Shown here piece after piece: positions 16,853-25,484 of a stretch of 64,000 nucleotides of DNA; the first letter of the stretch is position 1; each line of letters opens with the position of its first letter. Under the pieces are notes generated by a model. That model did no database searches and was not told the origin of the DNA. It saw nothing but the letters and a program-made list of their open reading frames with translations. The translations under genes and the position numbers were made by a program. The DNA comes from Streptomyces sp. MMG1121 (GTDB taxonomy: Bacteria > Actinomycetota > Actinomycetes > Streptomycetales > Streptomycetaceae), in the NCBI RefSeq assembly GCF_001280015.1, contig NZ_LGDV01000201.1:248001-312000 (forward strand), given 5' to 3'.

Positions 16853-18700
16853 TCAGATCGTCCGGGCGAGGCGGTCGGCGAGCAGCTTGGCGAAGCGTGC
16901 CGGGTCGGCCAGGTCGCCGCCTTCCGCGAGCAGGGCGGTGCCGTACAGCAGCTCGGCCGTCTCGGTCAGCTCCGGGTCCGCGGCGCGCTGCTCGTGCGCC
17001 TCCCGGAGCCCGCTGACCAGCGGGTGCCCGGGGTTCAGTTCGAGGATCCGCTTGACCGGCGGGAGCTCCTGGCCCATCGCCTTGTACATCTTCTCCAGCG
17101 CCGGCGAGACGCCGTCGGCGTCACTGACGAGGCAGGCCGGCGAACTGGTCAGGCGGGTGGTCAGCCGTACGTCCCGCACGTCGTCGAGTGTCTCGCCCAG
17201 CCAGGTCAGCAGCGGGGCGTAGGCGCCGGACTTCTCCTCCGACAGCTCCTCCTCGGCGGGCAGGTCGACCGTGCCCCGCGCGACGGACTGGAACTCCCTG
17301 CCGTCGAATGCGCGCACCGCCTCGACCCAGATCTCGTCGACCGGGTCGGTCAGCAGCAGGACCTCGTACTCCTTGGCCCTGAAGGCTTCCAGGTGCGGGG
17401 AGTTCTCGACCTGTGCGCGGCTCTCGCCGGTCATGAAGTAGATCTTGTCCTGGCCGTCCTTCATCCGGGCGAGGTACTCGGCGAGGGTGGTGGGCTCGTC
17501 ACCGGCGGTGGTGGCGAACGACGCGATGTCCAGGATCGCCTTGTGGTCCTCGCTCGCGTCGAGCAGGCCCTCCTTGACCGCGGGGCCGAACTCGCGCCAG
17601 AAGGTGCGGTACTTGTCGGTGTCGTTCGTCATGAGGTCCTTGACGGTGGACAGGACCTTCTTCGCGAGACGGCGCCGGATCAGCTGGATGTGCCGGTCCT
17701 TCTGGAGGATCTCGCGGGAGATGTTCAGCGACAGGTCGGCCGCGTCCACCACGCCCTTGACGAAGCGGAGGTGGGAGGGCAGCAGTTCGCGGCTGTCGTC
17801 CATGATGAACACGCGCTTGACGTACAGCTGGATGCCGTGGCGTGCGTCGCGCTGGAACAGGTCGTGCGGGGCACGTGCGGGCAGGAAGAGCAGCGCCTCG
17901 TACTCGAAGGTGCCCTCCGCCCGCATCCGGATGGTCTCCAGCGGGTCGGTCCAGTCATGGCTGATGTGCCGGTAGAACTCCCGGTACTCCTCGTCCGCGA
18001 CCTCGGAGCGCGGGCGGGCCCACAGGGCCTTCATCGAGTTGAGGGTGTCGTCCCCCATCCGGATCGGGAACGCGATGAAGTCCGAGTACTGCTTGACGAT
18101 CTCCCGGATCTTCCACTCGTCGACGTAGTCGTGGAGGGCGTCCTCCTCGTCCGCGGGACGCAGGTGCACGGTGACCGCCGTGCCCTCCGGGGCGTCCTCG
18201 ACGGTCTCGATGGTGTAGGTGCCGCCGCCGTCCGACTCCCAACGCACGCCGGTCTCCTCGCCGGCCTTGCGGGTGAGCAGGGTGACCTTGTCGGCGACCA
18301 TGAAGACGGAGTAGAAGCCGACGCCGAACTGGCCGATCAGTTCGGCCGATTCGGTGCTCTCCCCCTTCGCCCTGCTCTCCTTCATCCGCCGCAGGGTCTC
18401 GGCCGTGCCGGAACGGGCGATGGTGCCGACGAGTCCCACGACGTCGTCGCGCGTCATGCCGATGCCGTTGTCACGGACGGTCAGCGTGCGGGCGTCCTTG
18501 TCGGCCTCGACGGCGATGTGCGGGTCGTCGGTCCTCAGACGGTCGTCCTTGAGACCGGCGAGGCGCCGCTTGTCCAGGGCGTCGGAGGCGTTGGAGATGA
18601 GTTCCCGCAGGAAGATGTCCTTGTTCGAGTAGATCGAATGGACCATCAGCTGCAGGAGCTGTCGCGCCTCGGCCTGGAACTCCAGCGTCTCAGTACTCAT
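16853..18700 (-). CDS. htpG: molecular chaperone HtpG (Hsp90)
   Basis: A 615-aa Hsp90 homologue, typical bacterial length. The GHKL ATP site is complete: FLRELISNASDALDK with catalytic Glu33 and Asn37, DNGIGM, and GQFGVGFYS. The middle and C-terminal domains follow. The ATG at 18700 has GGAG and AAAGGA just upstream, better than the GTG/ATG choices further out. It is a cytoplasmic ATP-dependent chaperone. No CIRCE or HspR element was recognised in the short gap (18701-18755) before the cold-shock gene, and the two may be co-transcribed. Own terminator downstream. Confidence 0.96.
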   Translation of the reverse strand: MSTETLEFQAEARQLLQLMVHSIYSNKDIFLRELISNASDALDKRRLAGLKDDRLRTDDPHIAVEADKDARTLTVRDNGIGMTRDDVVGLVGTIARSGTAETLRRMKESRAKGESTESAELIGQFGVGFYSVFMVADKVTLLTRKAGEETGVRWESDGGGTYTIETVEDAPEGTAVTVHLRPADEEDALHDYVDEWKIREIVKQYSDFIAFPIRMGDDTLNSMKALWARPRSEVADEEYREFYRHISHDWTDPLETIRMRAEGTFEYEALLFLPARAPHDLFQRDARHGIQLYVKRVFIMDDSRELLPSHLRFVKGVVDAADLSLNISREILQKDRHIQLIRRRLAKKVLSTVKDLMTNDTDKYRTFWREFGPAVKEGLLDASEDHKAILDIASFATTAGDEPTTLAEYLARMKDGQDKIYFMTGESRAQVENSPHLEAFRAKEYEVLLLTDPVDEIWVEAVRAFDGREFQSVARGTVDLPAEEELSEEKSGAYAPLLTWLGETLDDVRDVRLTTRLTSSPACLVSDADGVSPALEKMYKAMGQELPPVKRILELNPGHPLVSGLREAHEQRAADPELTETAELLYGTALLAEGGDLADPARFAKLLADRLARTI

Positions 18701-18755
18701 TGCGTCCTTTCTCCTCACGTGGTGTGCACACCCGTGCCCCACCCTTGTCGTTCCG

Positions 18756-19193
18756 TCAGTCCTCGATCCAGCCGTGCCGCCGGGCGAACAGGACGAACTG
18801 TTTCCGCACGGCCTGGATCTGTTGACCCGTCAGATCCGGAACGGAGGTCAGCAGGAGCTCCGTCACCTCACGGGTGCACTCGGCGGAGCCGAGCACGTCG
18901 CACATCGGTTCCTGGCCCTCCGCGGCGGCCGCGGGTGCCGCCGGAGTGACGGTGGCGGATTCGGCCGCCCGGTCCGGCGGACCTCCCGCCTCCTGCGCGA
19001 ACCGGACGGAAGAGGCCTTCAGCCCGCGTCCGCCGTCCTCGATCTCGAACTCCACCGCCAGGCCAGAACGCACGGACGACTCGGGAATCAGCAAGTCGTT
19101 CACATGCAGGAAGACGTCTTCTCCACCCTGGTCCGGAGCGATGAAGCCGTACCCACGCATCCCGTCGAACCGGATCACCCGACCAGCAGCCAT
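18756..19193 (-). CDS. cold-shock-domain protein with long C-terminal extension
   Basis: A 145-aa protein. The first about 65 residues are a cold-shock domain with RNP1 (GYGFIAP, residues 14-20) and RNP2 (VFLHV, 27-31), which bind single-stranded RNA or DNA. After an Ala/Pro linker comes a second helical segment of about 50 residues (CTREVTELLLTSVPDLTGQQIQAVRKQFVLFARRHGWIED). This is about twice the size of canonical 67-aa CspA. Both the ATG at 19193 and a GTG at 19208 are possible; the GTG has GAGG six bases before it, while the ATG start fits the family. Located 55 bases upstream of htpG on the same strand, so both may form a stress operon. Confidence 0.88.
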   Translation of the reverse strand: MAAGRVIRFDGMRGYGFIAPDQGGEDVFLHVNDLLIPESSVRSGLAVEFEIEDGGRGLKASSVRFAQEAGGPPDRAAESATVTPAAPAAAAEGQEPMCDVLGSAECTREVTELLLTSVPDLTGQQIQAVRKQFVLFARRHGWIED

Positions 19194-19315
19194 CCTCAAC
19201 CCCCACACTCAACGCCTCGATATCGCCGCTCAGCGTACGCGACGGAGCGCCACTCTGGCCTGCTCGTCCGCGGCACCCCGGTGCGGCCGTGCGGTGTCGC
19301 TTCCGTGGGGCGGAA

Positions 19316-19343
19316 GGAGCGTTGCGACCTTTCGGCACGCTCC
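19316..19343. promoter_or_regulatory. inverted repeat upstream of vanA
   Basis: GGAGCGT (19316-19322) and ACGCTCC (19337-19343) form an interrupted inverted repeat 40 bases before the vanA ATG, in the region divergent from the cold-shock gene. It is a possible operator for an aromatic-responsive regulator; no regulator gene is adjacent. Confidence 0.35.
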
Positions 19344-19382
19344 CGGACGATGCGACCACCACGACAGACGGGAGCCGACCCC

Positions 19383-20447
19383 ATGCCCCACACCACCGCG
19401 TTCGCAAGGAATCAGTGGTACGTCGCCGCCTACGGCCGGGAGGTCGGGCGCGAACTGCTCGGCCGGACGATCCTGGGCGAGCCGCTCGTGTTCTACCGCG
19501 CCGAGGAGGACGGCACCCCGGTCGCCCTGCACGACCGGTGCGTCCACCGCCGCTATCCGCTGTCCGAGAGCGGTCTGGACGGCGACCGGATCGTCTGCGG
19601 GTACCACGGTTTCACCTACGACCGGACCGGCGCCTGTGTGTACGTGCCGGGCCAGAAGCGCGTCCCGCGCACCGCGCGCCTCGCCTCCTACCCGGTGGTG
19701 GAGCAGGACTCCCTGGTGTGGGTGTGGATCGGCGACCCGGCCCTCGCGGACGCGGGGAACATCCCGCGGGCCCGGCATCTCGACTCCCCCGGCTGGGTCA
19801 CGGTCCGGGGCATGGAGCCGATCGACGCCGACTACGGCCTGCTCGTCGACAACCTCCTCGACCTCTCGCACGAGACCTATCTGCACGGCGGCCACATCGG
19901 CACCCCCGAGGTCGCCGGGACGCCCATCACCACCGAGGTGGACGAGGGCACGGGCGTCGTCCGGGTGGGCCGGCACATGGAGGACGCCGAGTGCCCGCCG
20001 TTCTACGCCCGTTCCACCGGCATCACGGGCCGGATCACCCGTCGCCAGGACATCGAGTACCACGCGCCCTGTCTGTATCTGCTGCACAGCCGTATCGCGC
20101 CCGCCGGGGTCGGGCCCGAGGCGGACGGCAGCGACCCGCACGGTTTCCACACCGAGATCACCTACGCCATCACACCGTCGTCGCAGGGCAGGGTGTACGA
20201 CTTCTGGGCGGTCTCCCGGAACTGGGCGACGGACGACGCCGAGGTCACCGAGTTCCTGCGCGGCAACAACCACGCCGTGGTGATGCAGGACGTCGACGCG
20301 CTCAACCTGCTCCAGCGCACCCTCGGCACCGAGCGCACCGGCTACCAGGAACTGAGCATCAACATCGACACCGGCGGCCTGGCCGCCCGCCGCATCCTGG
20401 CCCGGCTGGCCGAGGAGGGCGACAAGCCGGTGGAGAGGGTCCAGTGA
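19383..20447 (+). CDS. vanA: vanillate O-demethylase oxygenase subunit
   Basis: Rieske non-heme iron monooxygenase, 354 aa, that demethylates vanillate to protocatechuate plus formaldehyde. The Rieske [2Fe-2S] ligands are Cys53, His55, Cys72 and His75 (CVH...CGYH). The mononuclear iron site is DNLLDLSHETYLHGGH (His163, His168). The C-terminal block RTLGTERTGYQELSINIDTGGLAARRIL fits the VanA branch. The ATG at 19383 has GGGAG nine bases upstream. The stop overlaps the next small gene (GTGA). The product feeds the pca genes at the left of the window. Related demethylases for other methoxybenzoates are the alternative. Confidence 0.92.
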   Translation: MPHTTAFARNQWYVAAYGREVGRELLGRTILGEPLVFYRAEEDGTPVALHDRCVHRRYPLSESGLDGDRIVCGYHGFTYDRTGACVYVPGQKRVPRTARLASYPVVEQDSLVWVWIGDPALADAGNIPRARHLDSPGWVTVRGMEPIDADYGLLVDNLLDLSHETYLHGGHIGTPEVAGTPITTEVDEGTGVVRVGRHMEDAECPPFYARSTGITGRITRRQDIEYHAPCLYLLHSRIAPAGVGPEADGSDPHGFHTEITYAITPSSQGRVYDFWAVSRNWATDDAEVTEFLRGNNHAVVMQDVDALNLLQRTLGTERTGYQELSINIDTGGLAARRILARLAEEGDKPVERVQ

Positions 20448-20623
20448 GCGCGGCCGGCCCGGCGACCGGCGAGGTCTACCGCGTCGACTGGCAGCCCGGC
20501 ACCGATCTGCTGCGCGGCATATGTCACTGCGGGGCAGGGCACACCGCGCAGGATCCGGTCGCGATGTGGGAGTGGATGCTCGGGCACCCGGAGGGCCATC
20601 GGCCCGGGGAGGACTCCCGGTGA
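20444..20623 (+). CDS. 59-aa protein encoded between vanA and vanB
   Basis: A 59-codon frame starting GTG at 20444, overlapping the vanA stop by four bases and ending in the vanB start (GTGA at 20620). Both junctions are the tight couplings seen elsewhere in the window, so it is very probably translated. The sequence has a central CHCGAGH with further His residues (GHPEGH) and Trp-rich stretches (DWQPG, MWEWML). The Cys/His content could bind a metal, but no known family is recognised. The position between oxygenase and reductase suggests an accessory to VanAB, for example assembly or coupling. This is inference only. Confidence 0.7.
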   Translation: MSAAGPATGEVYRVDWQPGTDLLRGICHCGAGHTAQDPVAMWEWMLGHPEGHRPGEDSR

Positions 20624-21555
20624 GCACCTACGAGACCGAACTGGTCGTCGCGCGACGGGAGTTCGTCGCCGAGGGGACTCTCTCCCTCACCCTGCGCCAT
20701 CCGCTCGGACGGCAACTGCCCGCGTGGGAGCCCGGCGCGCATGTGGACCTGCTGCTCGGACCGGCGCTGGCACGGCAGTACTCGCTGTGCTCGGACCCGG
20801 CGGACCGCTCCGCGTGGCGGATCGCGGTGCTGCGGGAGCGGACCGGCCGGGGCGGATCGGCCCATGTGCACGAGGAGTTGGGGGAAGGCGGCAAGGTGCG
20901 GGTGCGGGGTCCGCGCAACCGCTTTCCGCTGGAGCCGGCGCCCCGCTACCGGTTCGTCGCGGGCGGCATCGGCGTCACCCCGCTACTGCCGATGCTCGCG
21001 GCGGCCGAGGCGGCGGGCGCGGCATGGTCGCTGCTGTACGGCGGCCGGTCCCGCGCCTCGATGGCGTTCGCCGGGGAACTGGCCCGCTACGGCGACCGGG
21101 TGACCCTCGCCCCGCAGGACGAGACGGGTCTGCTCGACCTGGCCCCGGTGCTGGACGACGTCCCCGACGGCACCCTCGTGTACTGCTGCGGTCCGGGGCC
21201 GCTGCTGGACGCCGTCGAGGAGCGCTGCCCGGCGGGGCGGCTGCGGGTGGAACGCTTTCAGCCCATGCCTCAACGGGCGGGTCCGGACGAGCAGTTCGAG
21301 GTGGTGCTCGCACGCAGCGGCCGTGCGCTCACGGTGGCGCCGGAGGTGTCGGTGCTGGACGCGGTGCGTGCCGCCGGGGTCGAGGTGCTGTACTCCTGCA
21401 CCGAGGGGACGTGCGGGACCTGTGAGACGGAGGTGCTGGAGGGTTCCCCGGATCACCGGGACTCGGTCCTCTCCGAGGAGGAGAGGGCGGCGGGTGACAC
21501 GATGATGATCTGCGTGTCCCGGTGCCGGGGCGCCCGTCTGGTGCTGGATCTGTGA
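20620..21555 (+). CDS. vanB: vanillate O-demethylase reductase subunit
   Basis: A 311-aa phthalate-dioxygenase-reductase-type protein. The N-terminal flavin domain (ARQYSLCSDP) and NAD(P)H-binding domain (AGGIGVTPLLPML) are followed by a C-terminal plant-type [2Fe-2S] ferredoxin (CTEGTCGTCETEVLEG ... MMICVSRC). It passes electrons from NAD(P)H to VanA. GTG start at 20620 overlaps the stop of the 59-codon gene. The gene is followed by a convergent glucanase gene after about 49 bases with no obvious hairpin. Confidence 0.92.
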   Translation: MSTYETELVVARREFVAEGTLSLTLRHPLGRQLPAWEPGAHVDLLLGPALARQYSLCSDPADRSAWRIAVLRERTGRGGSAHVHEELGEGGKVRVRGPRNRFPLEPAPRYRFVAGGIGVTPLLPMLAAAEAAGAAWSLLYGGRSRASMAFAGELARYGDRVTLAPQDETGLLDLAPVLDDVPDGTLVYCCGPGPLLDAVEERCPAGRLRVERFQPMPQRAGPDEQFEVVLARSGRALTVAPEVSVLDAVRAAGVEVLYSCTEGTCGTCETEVLEGSPDHRDSVLSEEERAAGDTMMICVSRCRGARLVLDL

Positions 21556-21604
21556 GCCGTCCGCCGGATCGCGGGGTCGGCTCCGGGGACCATGGGGCAG
21601 TGGA

Positions 21605-23782
21605 TCAGGGGGTCAGATACGCCTCCACCTCACTGAACTGCCCCGCCGGCCAGCCGCTGTTGGCGCTGACGGTCAGCCTGAGGTAGCGCAGGTTCGTCCC
21701 GCTCGGCAGGGGCACGGTCGCGGTGTTGCCGGTGGCCGGGTCGAAGCGGTAGTCCTGCGAGCCGACGACGGTGGAGTAGGCGGAGCCGTCGGTGCTGCCG
21801 AGCACGGCGATGGTCTGGGTGCGGGCCCCCCAGGCCGAGGACGGCGGCAGCTTCAGCACCAGCCGGCGTGCCGCGTAGGCGGAGCCGAGGTCGACCGTCC
21901 AGGACTGCGGGAAGGCGTTGTTGGCGGACTCCCAGTACGAGTTCGCGTCGCCGTCGACCGCCTTGCCGGGCGTGTAGACGTCCTGGGAGCCGGTCGCGGT
22001 GGCCGGGCGGCCCTTGGCGAGATCGCGGTTCGGGTCGGGGTCGGGGTTGCCCTGGCCCGGCTGCGGCCAGCTGGAACAGTCCGACCAGGTGCTGCTCCAG
22101 CCGGAGTTGCCGCCGCCGTCGGTGAGGGTGAAGGAACCCGAGCCCGCCGGATAGGGGCAGTTGTAGAGGCCTGCGGCACCGACCTGGGTGGCGGTGACGT
22201 TCTGGAAGGCCGCCGTACCCTGCGCCTCGGCCTGGACGACGACCGTACCGGTGTTCCGCACGGTCGCGCCGGCCACGTTCACGTTGTTCACCGCGTACCC
22301 GTGCCCGCCGCCGGAGACGAACTCGAAGGCGCTGTACGGGCTGTCGGTGATCGTCGTGTCGGTGATGTTCACGGTGGCGTTGACGGCGCTGTCGTAGGAG
22401 TCGACGCGCAGGGCGCCCATCGGATGGCTCCAGTTGGGGTTCATCGCACCGGCACGGACCAGGGTGTTGCCGTCGACGGTGATGGTGCCGGAGAGCGGGG
22501 AGAAGGGATCGAGGAACTTCTGGTTGGAGATGGCGATACCGCTGCCGAGGGCGTTGGTGTCGGAGATCAGGTTGTTCTTCACGGAGAGGTCGGTACCGCC
22601 GTAGATCGCGATGCCGTTGGCGAGGTTGGGCTGGGAGATCGTGTTGTTCTCGAAGCTGGAGTCCGTGTCCGGGGAGTAGAGCGACCACATGGCGAGCGCG
22701 TCGTCGCCCTGGTTGCGCAGGAAGTTGTCGCGGACGACGACGCCCTTGGCGGTGCCGTTGAGGTTGATGCCGTCGGCCGTGGTGTCGAGGATGCGGTTGT
22801 TCTCCACCACGAGGTTGTCGTTGTCGCCCGTCAGCCACATGCCGCACTTCATGTGCTGGATCCACATGCCGGAGACGGAGGAGTCCGGGCCGAGGGAGCC
22901 GTTGACGAAGTTGTCGGGACTGGAGTCGACGCGTTCGGTGACCTCTCCGATGACCGCGAAGTCCTTGATGTGGACGTTCCCGGAGGAGCTGGACTGGTCG
23001 ACGAAGCGGGACGTGTGCACGACCGAGTACCAGCTGCCGGCGCCCTGGAGGGTGACGTTCTGCACGCCGCTCAGGGCGGACGTGATGCGGTAGTCGCCGG
23101 GCGGGATCCACACGGTTCCGCCCTGGGCGGCGGCGATGGCGTCCCGGAAGGCCTGGGTGGAGTCGCCCGCGCCGGTGGGGTCGGCGCCCTTGGACACGAC
23201 GGACACCGAGCCGGCGGGCTGCGTGGCAGCCGCCGCGACCTGCTCGAAGTCGGCGACGTCGACCGTGACCTGCGTGCTGGTGGCCTCGAAGGCGACCTTG
23301 TCGCCGGGCTGGACGTTCCGGCCCAGCAGCATCCGGGCGTTGTCGAAGAAGTGGTGCGTCTTGGCGCCGGCGATCCAGCCGGTGTCGATGTAGGAGTACT
23401 TCGACGTCACCGGGAGGGTCTGGGCGAGCCTGGTGCCGTTGACGTACACGTCGAGGGAGCCGGACTGGCCGTCCGGGACACTGTAGGCGAGGTTCACCGC
23501 GTCGGACGCACGCGGCACGGTGAACTCCACGCGCTGCCCGGCCGACAGCCGGACGGCCTGCCGCCCGGAGGCCTCCGAGGCGAGGGTGCCCTGGGTGTAG
23601 TCGGGGCCGATCTTCGTGCCGGTGGTGGTCGCCGACTCGGCCTCGACGGAGGTGAAGGGCAGGGTGGCGCCCGAGGCCGCGTGCGCGGCGGGAGCAACGG
23701 CGGTGAGCATGCCGGCGGCCAGGGCGACGACCGCCCCGACGATTGGCATGCGCCTGACATATCTGACGGTGCTGGTGTGCAT
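21605..23782 (-). CDS. secreted GH87-like alpha-1,3-glucanase with C-terminal F5/8-type CBM
   Basis: A 725-aa secreted enzyme. There is a Sec signal peptide (about 1-35, ending AHAA). A CBM35/6-like beta-sandwich follows at about 40-180, then a right-handed beta-helix at about 190-560. A Gly/Pro/Asp linker leads to a discoidin/F5-8-type C domain (about 590-725). Asp337 (ADGINLNG) and Asp360-Asp361 (QGDDALAMWS) resemble the catalytic aspartates of GH87 mycodextranase/alpha-1,3-glucanases. The ATG at 23782 has GAAGGGA seven bases upstream. It is the last gene of the minus-strand ABC/alpha-glucosidase operon, which supports an alpha-glucan substrate. Another beta-helix polysaccharidase cannot be excluded. 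Confidence 0.83.
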   Translation of the reverse strand: MHTSTVRYVRRMPIVGAVVALAAGMLTAVAPAAHAASGATLPFTSVEAESATTTGTKIGPDYTQGTLASEASGRQAVRLSAGQRVEFTVPRASDAVNLAYSVPDGQSGSLDVYVNGTRLAQTLPVTSKYSYIDTGWIAGAKTHHFFDNARMLLGRNVQPGDKVAFEATSTQVTVDVADFEQVAAAATQPAGSVSVVSKGADPTGAGDSTQAFRDAIAAAQGGTVWIPPGDYRITSALSGVQNVTLQGAGSWYSVVHTSRFVDQSSSSGNVHIKDFAVIGEVTERVDSSPDNFVNGSLGPDSSVSGMWIQHMKCGMWLTGDNDNLVVENNRILDTTADGINLNGTAKGVVVRDNFLRNQGDDALAMWSLYSPDTDSSFENNTISQPNLANGIAIYGGTDLSVKNNLISDTNALGSGIAISNQKFLDPFSPLSGTITVDGNTLVRAGAMNPNWSHPMGALRVDSYDSAVNATVNITDTTITDSPYSAFEFVSGGGHGYAVNNVNVAGATVRNTGTVVVQAEAQGTAAFQNVTATQVGAAGLYNCPYPAGSGSFTLTDGGGNSGWSSTWSDCSSWPQPGQGNPDPDPNRDLAKGRPATATGSQDVYTPGKAVDGDANSYWESANNAFPQSWTVDLGSAYAARRLVLKLPPSSAWGARTQTIAVLGSTDGSAYSTVVGSQDYRFDPATGNTATVPLPSGTNLRYLRLTVSANSGWPAGQFSEVEAYLTP

Positions 23783-23833
23783 GTGCTGATCCCTTCGGGG
23801 TGGGGGTGCGGGGACAGCTCGTACGCGGTCGGC

Positions 23834-25450
23834 TCAGACGCGCAGCCAGGCCGCCGTGTCCTGCGGGAGCCGGCCCGCCTCGTCCAGCGGGCCGCTGCTC
23901 AGCAGGAGTCGGGAGTGTGCCGGGAGCACGGCGGGCGTGGACGCGAGGTTCACCACGCACGTCGCTCCCCCGGCGCGGGCGAAGGCGAGCACGCCGTCGG
24001 GGGCGGGCAGCCAGGTCAGGGGGCCGTCGCCGAGGAGCGGGCGGGTGGCGATGGCCGCGCGGTGGAGGGAGAGCATGGAGTCGGGGTCCTGCTGTTGACG
24101 GTCGACTGCGTACGATGACCAGCCGGCCGGCTGCGGCAGCCAGGGCTCCTGCGTACTGAACCCCGCGTACGGCATGCCGCCGGCCCACGGCAGCGGCACC
24201 CGGCAGCCGTCCCGTCCGGGGGCGGCACCCTCCGATCGGAAGTACATCGGATCCTGTACGCGGTCGCCCGGGACCTCCGCCTCCGGCAGCCCCAGCTCCT
24301 CCCCCTGGTACAGGTACACCGACCCCGGCAGCGCCAGCGACAGCAGGGCGGCGGCACGGGCCCGCCGGGTGCCGAGGGCCAGGTCGGTCGGGGTGCCGAA
24401 GGCCTTGGCGGCGAAGTCGAAGGCGGTGTCCTCGCGGCCGTACCGGGTGACCGTGCGGGTGACGTCGTGGTTGCACAGCACCCAGGTGGCGGGGGCGCCG
24501 ACGGGGGCGTGTTCGGCGAGGGTGGTGTCGATGGCGGCGCGCAGCCGGGCGGCCTCCCAGGGGCAGGACAGGAAGGAGAAGTTGAAGGCGGTGTGGAGTT
24601 CGTCGGGGCGCAGATAACGGGCGAAGCGCTCGGGGTCGGGGAGCCAGACCTCGCCGACGAACACGCCGCCGTAGGGGTCGGCGACAGCGCGCCAGGAGCG
24701 GTAGATGCCGTGGAGTTCGTCGCGGTCGACGAAGGGGTGCGGGTCCGGATCCGTGCCCAGGTCGGGCAGGTCCGGGTCCTTGGCGAGCAGCGCCGCCGAG
24801 TCGATGCGGACGCCGGCGACACCGCGCTCGAACCAGAAGCGCAGGATGTCCTCGTGCTCCCGCCGGACCGCCGGATGGGCCCAGTTGAGGTCCGGCTGCT
24901 GGGGGGTGAACAGGTGGAGGTACCAGTCGCCGTCCGGCAGCCGGGTCCACACCGGTTCGGTGGAACCGACGAACTGGGACGGCCAGTCGTTGGGCGGGAG
25001 TTCACCGCGGGCGCCGCGCCCGGGCCGGAAGTGGAACAGCTCGCGCTCCGGGCTGCCGGGGCCGGCGGCGAGCGCGGCCCGGAACCAGGGGTGCTGGTCG
25101 GAGAGGTGGTTGGGCACGATGTCGACGATCGTGCGGATGCCCAGCTCGCGTGCTTCGGCGATGAGTTTCTCCGCCTCGGCGAGGGTGCCGAAGGCCGGGT
25201 CGATGACTCGGTAGTCGGCGACGTCGTAGCCGCCGTCCTTCATCGGTGACAGGTACCAGGGGCTGAACCACAGGGCGTCCACGCCGAGTTCGGCGAGATA
25301 CGGCAGCCGGGCGCGGACGCCCGCGAGGTCGCCGGTGCCGTCGCCGTCGCCGTCCGCGAAGCTGCGGACGTAGACCTGGTAGATGACGGCGGTGCGCCAC
25401 CAGTCGCGGTCCCGGTCGCGGTCTTCCGGGGCATGGGTGGGCTGTCCCAC
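23834..25450 (-). CDS. GH13 alpha-glucosidase
   Basis: A 538-aa cytoplasmic (no signal) GH13 enzyme of the oligo-1,6-glucosidase/alpha-glucosidase type. Conserved regions in order: WWRTAVIYQVYVRSF, DIVPNH (region I), GVRIDSA with the nucleophile Asp (region II), FVGEVW with the acid/base Glu (region III) and NHDVTR with the third Asp (region IV). The GTG start at 25450 has AAAGGTGAAG upstream. The gene lies between the permeases and the secreted glucanase in one minus-strand run. It probably splits imported alpha-gluco-oligosaccharides (nigerose- or isomaltose-type or maltose) to glucose. Confidence 0.92.
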   Translation of the reverse strand: MGQPTHAPEDRDRDRDWWRTAVIYQVYVRSFADGDGDGTGDLAGVRARLPYLAELGVDALWFSPWYLSPMKDGGYDVADYRVIDPAFGTLAEAEKLIAEARELGIRTIVDIVPNHLSDQHPWFRAALAAGPGSPERELFHFRPGRGARGELPPNDWPSQFVGSTEPVWTRLPDGDWYLHLFTPQQPDLNWAHPAVRREHEDILRFWFERGVAGVRIDSAALLAKDPDLPDLGTDPDPHPFVDRDELHGIYRSWRAVADPYGGVFVGEVWLPDPERFARYLRPDELHTAFNFSFLSCPWEAARLRAAIDTTLAEHAPVGAPATWVLCNHDVTRTVTRYGREDTAFDFAAKAFGTPTDLALGTRRARAAALLSLALPGSVYLYQGEELGLPEAEVPGDRVQDPMYFRSEGAAPGRDGCRVPLPWAGGMPYAGFSTQEPWLPQPAGWSSYAVDRQQQDPDSMLSLHRAAIATRPLLGDGPLTWLPAPDGVLAFARAGGATCVVNLASTPAVLPAHSRLLLSSGPLDEAGRLPQDTAAWLRV

Positions 25451-25484
25451 GGGGCTTCACCTTTCTGTAGGCGGTGCGGCGGCG

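Noticed and set aside
22301..24118. Plus-strand open frame of 605 codons over the glucanase and alpha-glucosidase genes
   Set aside because: It spans two real minus-strand genes and their gap and has no ribosome-binding site or recognisable domain.
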